Notes: generated by a model from the sequence alone, not told the origin. DNA of 64,000 nt from Mycobacterium simiae (GCF_010727605.1 NZ_AP022568.1:310001-374000), one strand, 5' to 3'; positions 18,555 to 28,649 are shown, numbered from the stretch's first letter. Program-made: numbers and translations.

Positions 18555-20561
18555 CTAACCAATTTGTAGCGGGTCGATTTGCACCCGAACCGGCTCATTC
18601 GTCTGCCGCGCGCTCACCACGCCAACGCCGCGGCGCAGGCTGTTCGCCAGTTGCAGACCCTGTTCGCGGCGCACCCGCACCAGCATGCGGGTCACCGGCA
18701 CACCGGTCGGGGTGCCGGGCGGGCGGCGCACCCCCGGCGGCAGGTCGACGGGGCCGAGCAGCTCCGCTCCGTCGGGCAGCATGGCCTCGTCGAGCAGGGC
18801 GGCCACCGCGCCGGCCGAGCCGTCGATGGCCGCCATGTGCACGGCGGGCGGGAGACCGACCTCGCCTCGAGCCGTCAACTCCGCCTCGGCGTGACCGACC
18901 GGATCCCACCGGATCAGCGCCTGCACGGTCGGGATGACCGATTCGGCGATCACCGTCACCAGGCCGCCTTCACCGCGAGCGCGCACCAGCGCCGCGGCGC
19001 TCATCCAGCGCCACAGCGCGTCCTCGGCCGCCCGCAGATCCTGGCGGCCCAGCAGCGCCCAGGTGTCCAGCAGCAGCGCCGCCCCGTAGCCGCCGTCCGC
19101 GTGGGGCTCGGCGCCCGGAGTGGCAACCACCAGCGCGGGCCGGGCCGCGACCTCGGCCACGATCGCGTCACCGGCCGAGGTGACGACGGGGGTGCCGGTG
19201 AAGGCGCGACCCAGCTCCTCGGCGGTGCGCCGGGCCCCGACGACCACCGCGCGCACTGCCTCCGACCCGCATCGCACGCAGCGCAGCACCGGCTCGCCCC
19301 GGCCACACCACCGACACACGGCGCCCGGCCCGCCCTCCCGCAGCGACTCCGCTAACGACAGGGGGCCGGTGCAGTGCCGGCAGCGGGCTATGGTGCGACA
19401 GCGCCCGCAGGCCAGCGAGGGGATATAGCCCCGGCGCGGCACCTGCACCAGCACCGGAGCGCCGGCCTGCAGCGCGGAGCGGGCGGCGCGCAGCGCGATC
19501 GACGGAATTCGCGCGGACCGGGCGGCCGGGTCGCGTTCGTCGGCGTAGCCGGTGTCGTCGAGGGCAACCACCCGCGGCGTGCGGGCCCGCACCGCGGGCC
19601 GAGTGGCGACGATGTCGTGGGCCCAGCCGCCGCGCACCAGAGCGTGCGCCTCGGCGGTGCGGGCATAGCCGCCGATCAGCGCCGCGCACCGGGCCTGGTG
19701 CGCACGCAGCATCGCCACCTCCCGGGCGTGCGGGTACGGAGCGCGCGGCTCGGCCAGGCTGTCGTCGCCGTCCGACCAGACCATTACCAGCCCCAGGTCG
19801 GTCAGCGGCGCGAAGACGGCGCTGCGAGTGCCGATAACCAGCCGAGCCTTGCCCCGCAGCGCCGATAGCCAGCGTCGATAGCGGGCGGCCGGGCCCAGCC
19901 CCGCCGACAACGCCGCCACGCTGTCCGCGTCGATCCGGGCGGTGGCGGCCAGCCACAGCGCGTCCAGATCGCGCTGATCGGGCACGATCGCCAGCACGGC
20001 ACGGCCGGCGCGCACCGTTTCCGCGGCGGCCTCGGCGAACCGGTCCGCCCACCGCTCCCCCGGCAGCGCCTGCCACACGGCGCGGGCGGCACGCGATTCG
20101 GCCAGCGCGGTGAGGAACTGCCCACCGCGGCCGTAGACCTCCCAACGGGACGGGTCGACGGGCGCGACGGGCATGGCCGCGGAGAACGTGCTGACCTCGC
20201 GCTCCACCCTGGCGTGCCGCGCCGGAATCGCCAGCCGCAGCACGTCGGGCCGGGTGCCGGCGTAGCGTGCGGCCACGGCGTCAACGAGCCGGCGGATCTC
20301 CGGGGTGAGCACCGGCTCGGCCGACACGACACGGTCCAACCAGCCCAGCTTGCCGACATGATCGGTGTCGTGGCGGCGCTCCAGCACGAACCCGTCCACC
20401 AGCCGGCCGTGAAATCGGACCCGCACTCGCACCCCGGGCTGTGCGTCGTCGGATTGCTCCGCCGACACCAGATAGTCGAATTCACGATCCAGGTGCGGAA
20501 CCGACAGCATCGGCAGCACGCGGGCAATCGGCTCCACCTCAACGGGCATGCGCGCGCTCAT
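18555..20561 (-). CDS. priA: Primosomal protein PriA, ATPase motifs not recognisable
   Basis: 668 aa replication-restart protein. The N-terminal 3' DNA-binding part (VLPMLSVPHLDREFDYLV) and the zinc region with eight cysteines in four CxxC pairs (CGRC, CRHC, CRWC, CVRC; about residues 380-430) are intact. In contrast, the Walker A motif GxxGxGKT is not found where expected (LTALAESRAARAVWQALP), and the DEAH-type box is replaced by WSDGDD. The protein therefore probably lacks helicase/ATPase activity and acts as a DNA-binding loader or scaffold, as reported for other mycobacterial PriA proteins. Confidence 0.9.
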   Translation of the reverse strand: MSARMPVEVEPIARVLPMLSVPHLDREFDYLVSAEQSDDAQPGVRVRVRFHGRLVDGFVLERRHDTDHVGKLGWLDRVVSAEPVLTPEIRRLVDAVAARYAGTRPDVLRLAIPARHARVEREVSTFSAAMPVAPVDPSRWEVYGRGGQFLTALAESRAARAVWQALPGERWADRFAEAAAETVRAGRAVLAIVPDQRDLDALWLAATARIDADSVAALSAGLGPAARYRRWLSALRGKARLVIGTRSAVFAPLTDLGLVMVWSDGDDSLAEPRAPYPHAREVAMLRAHQARCAALIGGYARTAEAHALVRGGWAHDIVATRPAVRARTPRVVALDDTGYADERDPAARSARIPSIALRAARSALQAGAPVLVQVPRRGYIPSLACGRCRTIARCRHCTGPLSLAESLREGGPGAVCRWCGRGEPVLRCVRCGSEAVRAVVVGARRTAEELGRAFTGTPVVTSAGDAIVAEVAARPALVVATPGAEPHADGGYGAALLLDTWALLGRQDLRAAEDALWRWMSAAALVRARGEGGLVTVIAESVIPTVQALIRWDPVGHAEAELTARGEVGLPPAVHMAAIDGSAGAVAALLDEAMLPDGAELLGPVDLPPGVRRPPGTPTGVPVTRMLVRVRREQGLQLANSLRRGVGVVSARQTNEPVRVQIDPLQIG

Positions 20562-20573
20562 GGCGCCCGCGAG

Positions 20574-21347
20574 CTAGCCGTCGACCGGCTTGGCGTCATC
20601 GTCGTCGACAGCCTGCCCGGCCGGCCCGGCCGCCGCGGTGACCTCATCGCGGCCGAAGAAGAATCCTGCCGTGATCAAAACCAGGGCCGCTGCGTACAGC
20701 CACCAGATCGGCACCGCCAACGCCTCGTGGCCAAGGATGAACCGGCTGATCGCGATCATCGCGTCGGACGCCATGAAACACACCGCCCCCACCGGCACCC
20801 AGATGGTCGGCAGCCGCGCCGCCAGCGCCGTACCCGCCATCGCGGTCAGCACCACGACGTACAGCGTCACCGGCAGCGTCAGGTGTTCCTGGCCCAGATG
20901 CGGCCAGAACCACACCACTAACCCGACGGCGCTCAGACACAGCAGCACCATCACCGCGATGCGGGCCGGCGACAGCACCCCCTTGACCACCAGCGGCGAC
21001 AGCGCGCCAATGAAGCACAGGTGCGCGCACAGGAACGCGGCCAACCCGAGGACGAACGACATGGTCCACCACGGGATGGCCAGCAACCAGTCGCCGGTGG
21101 CCGACAGCAAAAGCGCCGGCATCAACCAGCGCCGTTCGCGCACGATCGGGTGGGCGGCGGCGGCGACCGTGAGCAGCAACGCCATCGACGCTTTGAACGG
21201 CGGCTGCAGCACCCACTGTCCGGTGAGCGCGGTCCCCGGCGCAGACTGCACCGCGACCACGGTCAGGTAGACGCCGTAGGCGATGCCCGCCCAGCAGGCC
21301 GCCACCCAGCCGCCTGCCAACACCCGGGGTGCGTACGGTACTTCCAT
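20574..21347 (-). CDS. YhhN-family integral membrane protein (Rv1401-like)
   Basis: Up to 257 aa with about eight hydrophobic helices. The family includes lysoplasmalogenases; segments such as [17 protein letters not shown] and [14 protein letters not shown] match the family's early helices, and the tail is acidic and soluble ([11 protein letters not shown]). The start is uncertain: ATG 21347 shares two bases with the lipI ATG on the other strand and has no ribosome-binding site, while a GTG about eight codons in also precedes TM1. Lies 12 nt upstream of priA on the same strand. Confidence 0.75.
   Translation of the reverse strand: MEVPYAPRVLAGGWVAACWAGIAYGVYLTVVAVQSAPGTALTGQWVLQPPFKASMALLLTVAAAAHPIVRERRWLMPALLLSATGDWLLAIPWWTMSFVLGLAAFLCAHLCFIGALSPLVVKGVLSPARIAVMVLLCLSAVGLVVWFWPHLGQEHLTLPVTLYVVVLTAMAGTALAARLPTIWVPVGAVCFMASDAMIAISRFILGHEALAVPIWWLYAAALVLITAGFFFGRDEVTAAAGPAGQAVDDDDAKPVDG
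21334..21339 (+). promoter_or_regulatory. Leaderless-type -10 box for lipI
   Basis: TACGGT six bases upstream of the lipI ATG, with no Shine-Dalgarno sequence. Fits a leaderless transcript and fixes the start at 21346. Confidence 0.5.
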
Positions 21348-22305
21348 GCCCCGCTTCGACAAAGCCGACGAGAAACCTCCTATCGACCCCATCTTGCTGA
21401 AGGTACTCGACGCGGTTCCGTTCCGGCTATCCGTCGACGACGGCATCGACGCTGCACGGCAACGGTTTCGCGATCTGCCGCGCCGGCCCGTGCATCCCGA
21501 ACTGCGGGTCGAGGATCGCACCATCGAGGGCCCGGCGACGCCCCTTGACGTCCGAATCTATTGGCCGCCAACCGCTTCCACGGGGGCGACGCTGCCCGTC
21601 GTGGTTTACTTCCACGGCGGCGGGTTCGTCCTCGGCGACCTGGACACCCATGACGGCGCCGCCCGCCAGCACGCGGTGGGCGCCGACGCCATCGTGGTAT
21701 CGGTTGATTACCGATTGGCACCCGAGCACCCGTATCCCGCTGCCGTGCAGGACGCGTGGGCCGCGACGCTGTGGGTGGCCGCGCGCGGCGCCGAGCTCGG
21801 CGCCGACACCACCCGCATCGCGGTCGCCGGGGACTCCGCGGGCGGAACCCTTGCCGCTGCCCTCGCCCAGCGGGCCCGCGACGAAGGCGGGCCGCCGCTG
21901 GTCTTCCAGCTGCTCTGGTATCCGTCGCTGACCTGGGACGCGACGCTGCCGTCGTTTGCCGAGAACGCCGACGCGCCGATTCTCGACACCAAAGCGATCG
22001 CGCAGTTCTCCCGCTGGTACGCCGGCGACGCCGACCTGTTCAACCCGCCGGTCGGGATGGCGCCGGCGCGCGCCACAAATCTGGCCGGGCTGCCGCCGGC
22101 CTACATTGGGGTCGCCGGCTACGACCCGCTGCGCGACGACGGCCTGCGGTACGGGCAGCTGCTGGCTGCTGCGGGGGTGCCCACCCAGGTGCACAACGCC
22201 GAAACGATGGTGCACGGCTACCTCGGATACGCCGGTGTGGTGCCCGCCGCCACCGCCGAATTGGATCGGGGACTGACCGCGCTGCGCGCGGCGCTGCACC
22301 AATGA
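21346..22305 (+). CDS. lipI: Hormone-sensitive-lipase-type esterase LipI
   Basis: 319 aa family-IV alpha/beta hydrolase. Oxyanion motif [16 protein letters not shown], nucleophile elbow [10 protein letters not shown] (Ser near residue 162), Asp in GYDPLRDD and His in VHGYLGY form the expected active site. Acts on short-chain acyl esters in characterised relatives. Start by the leaderless box and by agreement with M. tuberculosis LipI (Rv1400c). Paralogue of the lipH gene 22 nt downstream. Confidence 0.93.
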   Translation: MPRFDKADEKPPIDPILLKVLDAVPFRLSVDDGIDAARQRFRDLPRRPVHPELRVEDRTIEGPATPLDVRIYWPPTASTGATLPVVVYFHGGGFVLGDLDTHDGAARQHAVGADAIVVSVDYRLAPEHPYPAAVQDAWAATLWVAARGAELGADTTRIAVAGDSAGGTLAAALAQRARDEGGPPLVFQLLWYPSLTWDATLPSFAENADAPILDTKAIAQFSRWYAGDADLFNPPVGMAPARATNLAGLPPAYIGVAGYDPLRDDGLRYGQLLAAAGVPTQVHNAETMVHGYLGYAGVVPAATAELDRGLTALRAALHQ

Positions 22306-22315
22306 TCGACGGTTG

Positions 22316-22321
22316 TACCGT
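22316..22321 (+). promoter_or_regulatory. Leaderless-type -10 box for lipH
   Basis: TACCGT six bases upstream of the lipH ATG, in the 22-nt gap after lipI. Suggests lipH can be transcribed separately as a leaderless message. Confidence 0.5.
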
Positions 22322-22327
22322 GGACTG

Positions 22328-23293
22328 ATGAGTGAGTCCCCGCTCGCCCGACCGGAGATCGATCCGACGTTGAAGGCATTGCTCGACCTGTTCCCCACGA
22401 CCTTCAGCGCCGACGACGGTGTCGAACTCGCGCGCGAGCGGCTCAAGCTGCTCAAGGTGCCGCCGGAGATGCTGCCGGATCTGCGGATCGAGCAACGCAC
22501 GATCGGCCACGGCGACCTCACCGACATCCCGGCCCGGATCTATTGGCCGCCTACCGCCGCCGACGGTTCGCCCGTCGTGGTCTTCTATCACGGCGGCGGT
22601 TTCTGTCTGGGCGACCTGGACACCCACGACCACGTCGCACGCGCTCACGCCGTGGGGGCCGAGGCGATCGTTGTCTCGGTCGACTACCGGCTCGCCCCCG
22701 AGCACCAGTATCCCGCCGGGGTCAACGACTGCTGGGCCGCCCTGCAATGGGTCGGTGCACATGCGGCCGATCTGGGCGGTGACCCGAACCGGATCGCCGT
22801 GGCCGGCGATTCGGCAGGCGCCAACCTCGCCGCGGTCATGGCGGTGCTGGCCCGCGACAACGGCGAACCGCAGCTGGCATTCCAACTGCTGTGGTATCCC
22901 GTTGCGACCGGTGATCTGTCGCTGCCGTCGCACACCGAGAACGCCATCGCACCGATTCTGGACCGCGAGGTCATCGAGGCGTTCCTGTCCTGGTATCTCC
23001 CGTCCGAGATCGACGTCACCGACCCCACCATGTTGCCGGTCACCCTCGCCCCGGCCAACGCTGCCAGCCTGTCGGGTCTGGCGCCGGCCTTCATCGGCAC
23101 CGCCGAGCACGACCCGCTACGCGACGACGGGGCGCGTTACGCCGAGATGCTCGCCGCCGCGGGCGTTTCCGTCGAACTGTGCCACCAGCCCACGCTGGTA
23201 CACGGCTACGTCAGCTTCGCGCCGGTGGTTCCCGCGGCCGCGGCCGCGGCCGAACACGGTCTGACGGCGTTACGAAAGGCGTTGCACCCCTAA
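22328..23293 (+). CDS. lipH: Hormone-sensitive-lipase-type esterase LipH
   Basis: 321 aa, the paralogue of LipI encoded immediately upstream. Same architecture: [26 protein letters not shown] with the nucleophile Ser, EHDPLRDD and VHGYVSF. Corresponds to M. tuberculosis LipH (Rv1399c), an esterase preferring short acyl chains. Followed after 16 nt by the flavin monooxygenase gene, so the three probably form a functional cluster for ester/ketone degradation (a Baeyer-Villiger enzyme makes esters that such hydrolases can split). Confidence 0.93.
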   Translation: MSESPLARPEIDPTLKALLDLFPTTFSADDGVELARERLKLLKVPPEMLPDLRIEQRTIGHGDLTDIPARIYWPPTAADGSPVVVFYHGGGFCLGDLDTHDHVARAHAVGAEAIVVSVDYRLAPEHQYPAGVNDCWAALQWVGAHAADLGGDPNRIAVAGDSAGANLAAVMAVLARDNGEPQLAFQLLWYPVATGDLSLPSHTENAIAPILDREVIEAFLSWYLPSEIDVTDPTMLPVTLAPANAASLSGLAPAFIGTAEHDPLRDDGARYAEMLAAAGVSVELCHQPTLVHGYVSFAPVVPAAAAAAEHGLTALRKALHP

Positions 23294-23309
23294 AGAAACG
23301 GAGCCGTCG

Positions 23310-24809
23310 ATGACCCCGCAGATTAACCCCGACTACCAAACCCTGATCGTGGGCGCCGGCTTCTCCGGCATCGGCGCCGCAATCAAGCTCGACAAGGCCG
23401 GGCTGCACGATTATCTGGTGATCGAAGCCGGCGACGGAGTCGGCGGCACCTGGCATTGGAACACCTATCCCGGTATCGCCGTGGATATCCCGTCGTTCTC
23501 CTACCAGTTCTCCTTCGAGCAGAGCCGACATTGGTCGCGCACCTACGCGCCGGGCCGGGAGCTGAAAGCGTACGCCGAACACTGCGTCGACAAGTACGGT
23601 CTGCGGTCGCGAATCCGATTGAACACCAAGGTCCTTGCCGCCGAGTTCGACGACGAGCTCTCGCTGTGGCGGGTGCAGACGGATCCCGGCGGGGAAATCA
23701 CGGCCAGATTCCTGATCTCGGCCAGCGGCGTGCTCACCGTGCCGAAACTGCCGGACATCGCCGGAGTGGACTCTTTCGACGGCGTCACGATGCACACGGC
23801 GCGCTGGGATCACAGTCAGGACCTGGCCGGCAGGCGGGTCGGCATCATCGGCACCGGGGCGTCGGCCGTGCAGGTGATCCCGCAGATCGCACCGATTGTC
23901 AACCAGCTCACCGTATTTCAGCGCACCCCGATCTGGTGCTTCCCCAAGTTCGATGTGCCGCTGCCGGCGGTGGCGCGCTGGGCGATGCGGATTCCGGGCG
24001 GCACGATGGTGCAGCGGCTGCTCAGTCAGGCCTTCGTCGAATTGACCTTCACCATCGCCGCGCAGTACTTCACGGTGATTCCGCTGGCCAAGCGGATGGG
24101 TGAGATGGGGCGCCGTTATCTGGCGCAGCAGGTCGAGGATCCGGACGTGCGTGAGCGGCTCACCCCCCGGTACGCGGTGGGCTGCAAGCGGCCGGGCTTC
24201 CACAACGAGTACCTGGCCACCTACAACCGCGACAACGTGCGGCTCGTCACCGAACCGATCGACAAGATCACCCCCGGATCGGTGGCCACCACCGACGGCG
24301 AACACCACGAAATCGACGTGCTGATCCTGGCCACCGGTTTCCAGGTGATGGACCCTGACAGCATGCCGCCCTTCGCGATCACCGGCAGTGCCGGTGTGAC
24401 ACTGGCCGAATTCTGGAGCCGGCACCGGCTGCAGGCCTACCAGGGCGTCAGCGTTCCGGGCTTCCCGAATATGTTCAGCGTGATGGGGCCGTACGGTTAC
24501 GTCGGCTCTTCGTACTTCGCGCTGATCGAGACGCAGACGCACCACATGGTGCGGTGCATCAAACGGGCCCGGCGCCTCGGCGCATCGCGCGTCGAGGTCA
24601 CCCGGGAGGCCAACGACCGCTATTTCGCCGAGATGATGCGGAAGCGGCACCGGCAGATCTTCTGGCAGGACAGTTGCAAGCTGGCCAACAGCTACTACTT
24701 CGACAAGAACGGTGACGTCCCGATCCGGCCGTCGACCACGCTCGAAGCGTACTGGCGCAGCCGTCGTTTCGACCTCGACGACTACCGATTCACCGGCGCC
24801 GGCACCTGA
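23310..24809 (+). CDS. Flavin-containing Baeyer-Villiger-type monooxygenase (Rv1393c-like)
   Basis: 499 aa. FAD Rossmann motif GAGFSGIGAA near residue 15, NADPH Rossmann motif GIIGTGASAVQVIPQI near residue 178, and the Baeyer-Villiger fingerprint FDGVTMHTARWDH between them. Inserts oxygen next to a carbonyl using NADPH and O2 to give an ester or lactone. Located 16 nt after lipH. In M. tuberculosis several genes (including cyp132 and vapBC10) separate the homologues; here they are contiguous. Confidence 0.9.
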   Translation: MTPQINPDYQTLIVGAGFSGIGAAIKLDKAGLHDYLVIEAGDGVGGTWHWNTYPGIAVDIPSFSYQFSFEQSRHWSRTYAPGRELKAYAEHCVDKYGLRSRIRLNTKVLAAEFDDELSLWRVQTDPGGEITARFLISASGVLTVPKLPDIAGVDSFDGVTMHTARWDHSQDLAGRRVGIIGTGASAVQVIPQIAPIVNQLTVFQRTPIWCFPKFDVPLPAVARWAMRIPGGTMVQRLLSQAFVELTFTIAAQYFTVIPLAKRMGEMGRRYLAQQVEDPDVRERLTPRYAVGCKRPGFHNEYLATYNRDNVRLVTEPIDKITPGSVATTDGEHHEIDVLILATGFQVMDPDSMPPFAITGSAGVTLAEFWSRHRLQAYQGVSVPGFPNMFSVMGPYGYVGSSYFALIETQTHHMVRCIKRARRLGASRVEVTREANDRYFAEMMRKRHRQIFWQDSCKLANSYYFDKNGDVPIRPSTTLEAYWRSRRFDLDDYRFTGAGT

Positions 24810-24830
24810 AGTCGCTGCGCCGCAACAACC

Positions 24831-25688
24831 TCAGAGAATTGCATCCGCGAGGCGATCGAGCTGTCCGACCGACTCGGTCGTCGGATGGAAGATCAGCCGG
24901 TCGAAGCCGAGGTCTCGATACCGGCTGACGGTGTCGCGGGCGTCGGCCGCCGAACAGACCATATCGGCGACGTTGATCTGTCCGTATTGCGGAGCGAATC
25001 CGTAGTAGCGCGCCAGCTGATCCCGCCCCGCCGCGACGGCGTCGGCCGGCCCGAGCCCGAAGTTCACCGATGCCTGCAGGTACGCACGCCCGGGTCGACC
25101 CGCGGCCTGCCAGCCGGTGCGAATGCGTCGCGCCAGCTCCGCCTGCTCGTCGTAATGGCGCACGGCACCGGCCGCCCACCCGTCGCCGAGGGTGATCACT
25201 CTGCGCACCACAGCGGCGGACCGTCCGCCGAACAACAGCGGAATCTGCACGGGCACAGGACATATCGGGGTGGCCTGGGCGTCCGCTGCGCCGGCCCACA
25301 GGCTGCGCAGCCGCTTTACCTGCGTGTCCAGGATCCGGCCACGCCGATGGAAGTCGGCGCCCGTGCTGGCGTACTCATCCGGTCGGTTGCCCACACCCAG
25401 TCCGACCACCAGCCGGCCGCCGGATATCCGGGCCAGGCTGGCGAGTTGCTTGGCCAGCGGAACGACTGGATACAGAGGCGCCAGTAGCACATTGGTTATC
25501 AGCGTCGGTTGGGCGGTGGCGCCGGCCGCGGCGGCCAGGGCAATCAATGAGTCCACGCCGGGGTAGAACAGCCGGTCGATCGTCGCGACGGATTCGAAGC
25601 CGACCTCTTCGCCGCGGCGTGCCCATCGGGCGATGGCGGGTCCGGGAACGTCGGCGATGTGGTTCGGCAGGCCGACTCCCAGTTTCAC
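24831..25688 (-). CDS. LLM-class (luciferase-like, probably F420-dependent) oxidoreductase
   Basis: 285 aa TIM-barrel protein. Features are KLGVGLPNHIADVPG at the N-terminus, the cofactor region TLITNVLLAPLYPVVPLAKQLASL and GGRLVVGLGVGNRPDEY, typical of F420- or FMN-using luciferase-like oxidoreductases in mycobacteria. GTG 25688 was chosen because GGGGAGG lies seven bases upstream and the family sequence starts there. Divergent from the two-module Lrp regulator, which may control it. Substrate unknown. Confidence 0.85.
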   Translation of the reverse strand: MKLGVGLPNHIADVPGPAIARWARRGEEVGFESVATIDRLFYPGVDSLIALAAAAGATAQPTLITNVLLAPLYPVVPLAKQLASLARISGGRLVVGLGVGNRPDEYASTGADFHRRGRILDTQVKRLRSLWAGAADAQATPICPVPVQIPLLFGGRSAAVVRRVITLGDGWAAGAVRHYDEQAELARRIRTGWQAAGRPGRAYLQASVNFGLGPADAVAAGRDQLARYYGFAPQYGQINVADMVCSAADARDTVSRYRDLGFDRLIFHPTTESVGQLDRLADAIL

Positions 25689-25873
25689 CGCGCAACCTCC
25701 CCGTTGCTGTCGGTATTGACGGCGGCCAGCAGATTGGTCGCGACCACGGGTACCTCCGATGCCGAAAGGATGTGAGTCCATGGTCAGCGGCACCGTCTAG
25801 TTTGGCCAGGAAAACCTCCCTCAGCGTCAGAAATAGGCGCCTTCTCGGCGTGATATGTACAGTTTTCCTCATA

Positions 25874-26854
25874 GTGGAAGCTCTTGACGCCCAAATTCTG
25901 CACGCGCTGCAGCTCTCGCCGCGGGCGTCGTTCCGGCGCATCGCCAAGGTCATCGGTACCGGTGAACAGACCGTCGCACGGCGCTACCGGGGCCTGCGCC
26001 GCGACGGGGTGCTGCGCGTGATCGGCGTGGTGAATCCGCGGGTGTACGGCGAATGCCAGTGGGTCGTCCGCGTCAAGGCAAAACCGGACGACCTCCCCCG
26101 GCTCGCCGAGGCGCTGGTCCGCCGACCCGAGGTCACTCATGTCAACGCGTTGTCGGGTGGCACCGAGCTCGTCTGCGTTGTCCGCGCTCCCCTGGACAGC
26201 GCCGAGGCGGGGCTGCTGCACCGTCTGCCCCGCACCTCGGCGGTCCTCGATATGCGGGTTGATCTGGTACTCAACGTGTTTGGCTCACCGATAGACGCGC
26301 ACTGGACCGGCTACGGGCATGTCTTGGACACCGACCAGGTCGCCAAGCTGCAGCCGCCACACCGCGCGCACCCGAATCAACCCACCGCACCGACCGCCGA
26401 GGATCAGCCGCTGCTGGATGCGCTGGCCGACGACGGCCGCATGTCCGACAGCGCACTGGCCGCGCTCACCGGATGGTCGCCGGCGCGCGTCAACCGGCGG
26501 TTACTCGCCCTGCAGGCGGGCGGCACCCTATCCTACGATCTCGACGTACTGCCGGAGCGGCTCGGATTCATGCTCAACGCGATCGTCTGGATATCGGTGG
26601 CGCCGGCCCACCTGGCAACGGTGGCCGAACAGATTGTGCGGCACGACGAGGTCGCCTCGGTCGCCACGGTCAGCGGCCCCGCCAACGTGATGGTCGTGGT
26701 GATCTGCCGCGGGCCGGCGGATCTCTACGGCTACCTGACGCAGCGTCTGGGCACCGTCGACCACATCCAGGCCTACGACGTCAGCGTCCGCAGCAAGCGG
26801 CTCAAGCAAGCCGGCTCCCTGATCGCGCACGGCCGGTTGATCCGCGCCCGCTGA
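25874..26854 (+). CDS. Lrp/AsnC-family regulator with two tandem modules
   Basis: 326 aa, about twice the usual length. The first module has HTH LDAQILHALQLSPRASFRRIAKVIG and RAM-like strands LVCVVRAPL; the second starts near residue 175 with DQPLLDALADDGRMSDSALAALTGW and ends with a second effector domain (NVMVVVICRGPADLYGYL). One polypeptide thus mimics the Lrp dimer. GTG 25874 was selected because homology begins there; the longer frame upstream has none. Probably acts on the divergent LLM oxidoreductase gene and itself. Confidence 0.82.
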   Translation: MEALDAQILHALQLSPRASFRRIAKVIGTGEQTVARRYRGLRRDGVLRVIGVVNPRVYGECQWVVRVKAKPDDLPRLAEALVRRPEVTHVNALSGGTELVCVVRAPLDSAEAGLLHRLPRTSAVLDMRVDLVLNVFGSPIDAHWTGYGHVLDTDQVAKLQPPHRAHPNQPTAPTAEDQPLLDALADDGRMSDSALAALTGWSPARVNRRLLALQAGGTLSYDLDVLPERLGFMLNAIVWISVAPAHLATVAEQIVRHDEVASVATVSGPANVMVVVICRGPADLYGYLTQRLGTVDHIQAYDVSVRSKRLKQAGSLIAHGRLIRAR

Positions 26855-26865
26855 ACGAGCGACGC

Positions 26866-26871
26866 TAGGCT
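26866..26871 (+). promoter_or_regulatory. Leaderless-type -10 box for the FMN-protein gene
   Basis: TAGGCT six bases before the ATG at 26878, no ribosome-binding site. Sits between the Lrp stop and the next gene, giving it its own probable promoter. Confidence 0.5.
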
Positions 26872-26877
26872 CGGCAC

Positions 26878-27441
26878 ATGGCAAAGGAGTTTTCCAGTCT
26901 CGACGAGTCACTGCGAGAATTCATCGAAGGCCAGGCCATGTTCTTCGTCGCGACCGCACCCTCTGAGGGCGGCCGAATCAACCTCTCCCCCAAGGGTTAC
27001 CGAGACACCTTCGCCGTGCTCGACGAGCACACCGTCGCCTACCTGGACCTGTTTGGCAGCGGGGTGGAGACGATCGCGCACCTGCGCGACAACGGCCGGA
27101 TCACGCTGATGTTCTGCTCGTTCACCCGAAACTCGCGGATCCTGCGGCTGTTCGGCACCGGACGCGTGGTGCGCCCGGACGACGCCGAATTCCCCAGCCT
27201 GCTAGCCCGTTTCGGAGACCAGCACGCCGGGGTCCGCGCCGCCATCGTCGTCGACGTGGAGCGCATCGCCGACGCCTGCGGATTCGCGGTCCCCTACTAC
27301 GAACTCGTCGACGAACGGCCGGTACTCGACAGCTACCACGCCAAAGCGGACGAACAGACCTACGTGCGCGCCGTCAAGCGCAACCAGCACAGCATCGACG
27401 GGCTACCCGCGCTGGATCCCGATCACCCGCTACCGGGCTAG
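26878..27441 (+). CDS. Pyridoxamine 5'-phosphate oxidase-family FMN-binding protein
   Basis: 187 aa split-barrel protein. Conserved family segments are [26 protein letters not shown], followed by [17 protein letters not shown] and [26 protein letters not shown], which form the flavin/F420 pocket in relatives. Function unknown beyond a likely redox role. Convergent with metK, with which its 3' end overlaps by 4 bases. Confidence 0.85.
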   Translation: MAKEFSSLDESLREFIEGQAMFFVATAPSEGGRINLSPKGYRDTFAVLDEHTVAYLDLFGSGVETIAHLRDNGRITLMFCSFTRNSRILRLFGTGRVVRPDDAEFPSLLARFGDQHAGVRAAIVVDVERIADACGFAVPYYELVDERPVLDSYHAKADEQTYVRAVKRNQHSIDGLPALDPDHPLPG

Positions 27442-28649
27442 ATGGCGCGCTTGAGGTCGTCGACCTTGTCCAACTGCTCCCACGGCAGCTCGATATCGGT
27501 ACGGCCGAAGTGGCCGTACGCCGCGGTCTGCGCGTAGATCGGGCGCAGCAGGTCCAGGTCGCGGATGATCGCGCCGGGCCGCAGATCGAATACCTCGGGC
27601 ACGATCTTCTCGATCTTGACCGGGTCGACGGTCGCGGTGCCGAACGTCTCGATGAACAGCCCGACCGGGGCGGCCTTGCCGATCGCGTAGGCCACCTGCA
27701 CCTCGACCCGCTCGGCCAGCCCGGCGGCAACGATGTTCTTGGCTACCCAGCGCATCGCGTAGGCCGCCGACCGGTCCACCTTGGACGGGTCCTTGCCGGA
27801 GAACGCGCCGCCGCCATGCCGCGCCCAGCCCCCGTAGGTGTCGACGATGATCTTGCGGCCGGTCAGGCCTGCGTCGCCCATGGGGCCGCCGAGCACGAAT
27901 TTGCCGGTCGGGTTGACCAGCACCCGTGTCGACGAGGAGTCCAGGGTTTCGTGGGCCAGCTCGTCGAGCACGGTCTTGAGCACGTGCTCGCGGATGTCGG
28001 GGTCCAGCTTCTTCTCCAGGTCGATGCCGTCGGCGTGCTGGGTGGAGACCACCACGGTGTCCAGGCGGACCGGAACGTCGTCCTCGTAGGCGATGGTGAC
28101 CTGAGTCTTGCCGTCCGGGCGCAGGTAGGGCAGCGTCCCGTTCTTGCGGACCTCGGTCAGCTTCCGCGACAGGCGGTGGGCCAGCGCGATCGGCAGCGGC
28201 ATCAGCTCCGGGGTGTCGGCGATCGCGTAGCCGAACATCAGGCCCTGGTCGCCGGCGCCCTGGGAGTCCAGCGGGTCGGCCGCCCCCTCGACCCGGGCCT
28301 CGTGGGCCGTGTCGACACCTTGGGCGATGTCGGGCGACTGCGCGCCGATCCCGATGTTCACCCCACAGGACGCGCCGTCGAAACCCTTCTCCGACGAGTC
28401 GTAGCCGATGTCCAGGATGCGTGCGCGCACGGTATTCGTGATGTCGGCGAACGCCTCCTTCGCCGTCGTGGTGACCTCGCCCACCACGTGCACCTGTCCG
28501 GTGGTCACCAGCGTCTCAACCGCGACACGTGAGCGGGGGTCCTCCGCCAGAAGTGCGTCGAGGACCGAGTCGCTGATCGCGTCGCAGATCTTGTCGGGGT
28601 GCCCCTCGGTCACCGACTCACTGGTAAACAGCCGACCCTTTTCGCTCAC
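27438..28649 (-). CDS. metK: S-adenosylmethionine synthase
   Basis: Makes SAM from methionine and ATP. 403 aa, usual length. Diagnostic motifs are [16 protein letters not shown] at the start, [12 protein letters not shown], and the phosphate loop [19 protein letters not shown]. Start is GTG with GGAAGGA seven bases upstream. An AT-rich stretch with TAAAAT at about 28690-28700 on the minus strand is a reasonable -10 region. Downstream of coaBC on the same strand. Confidence 0.97.
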   Translation of the reverse strand: MSEKGRLFTSESVTEGHPDKICDAISDSVLDALLAEDPRSRVAVETLVTTGQVHVVGEVTTTAKEAFADITNTVRARILDIGYDSSEKGFDGASCGVNIGIGAQSPDIAQGVDTAHEARVEGAADPLDSQGAGDQGLMFGYAIADTPELMPLPIALAHRLSRKLTEVRKNGTLPYLRPDGKTQVTIAYEDDVPVRLDTVVVSTQHADGIDLEKKLDPDIREHVLKTVLDELAHETLDSSSTRVLVNPTGKFVLGGPMGDAGLTGRKIIVDTYGGWARHGGGAFSGKDPSKVDRSAAYAMRWVAKNIVAAGLAERVEVQVAYAIGKAAPVGLFIETFGTATVDPVKIEKIVPEVFDLRPGAIIRDLDLLRPIYAQTAAYGHFGRTDIELPWEQLDKVDDLKRAI

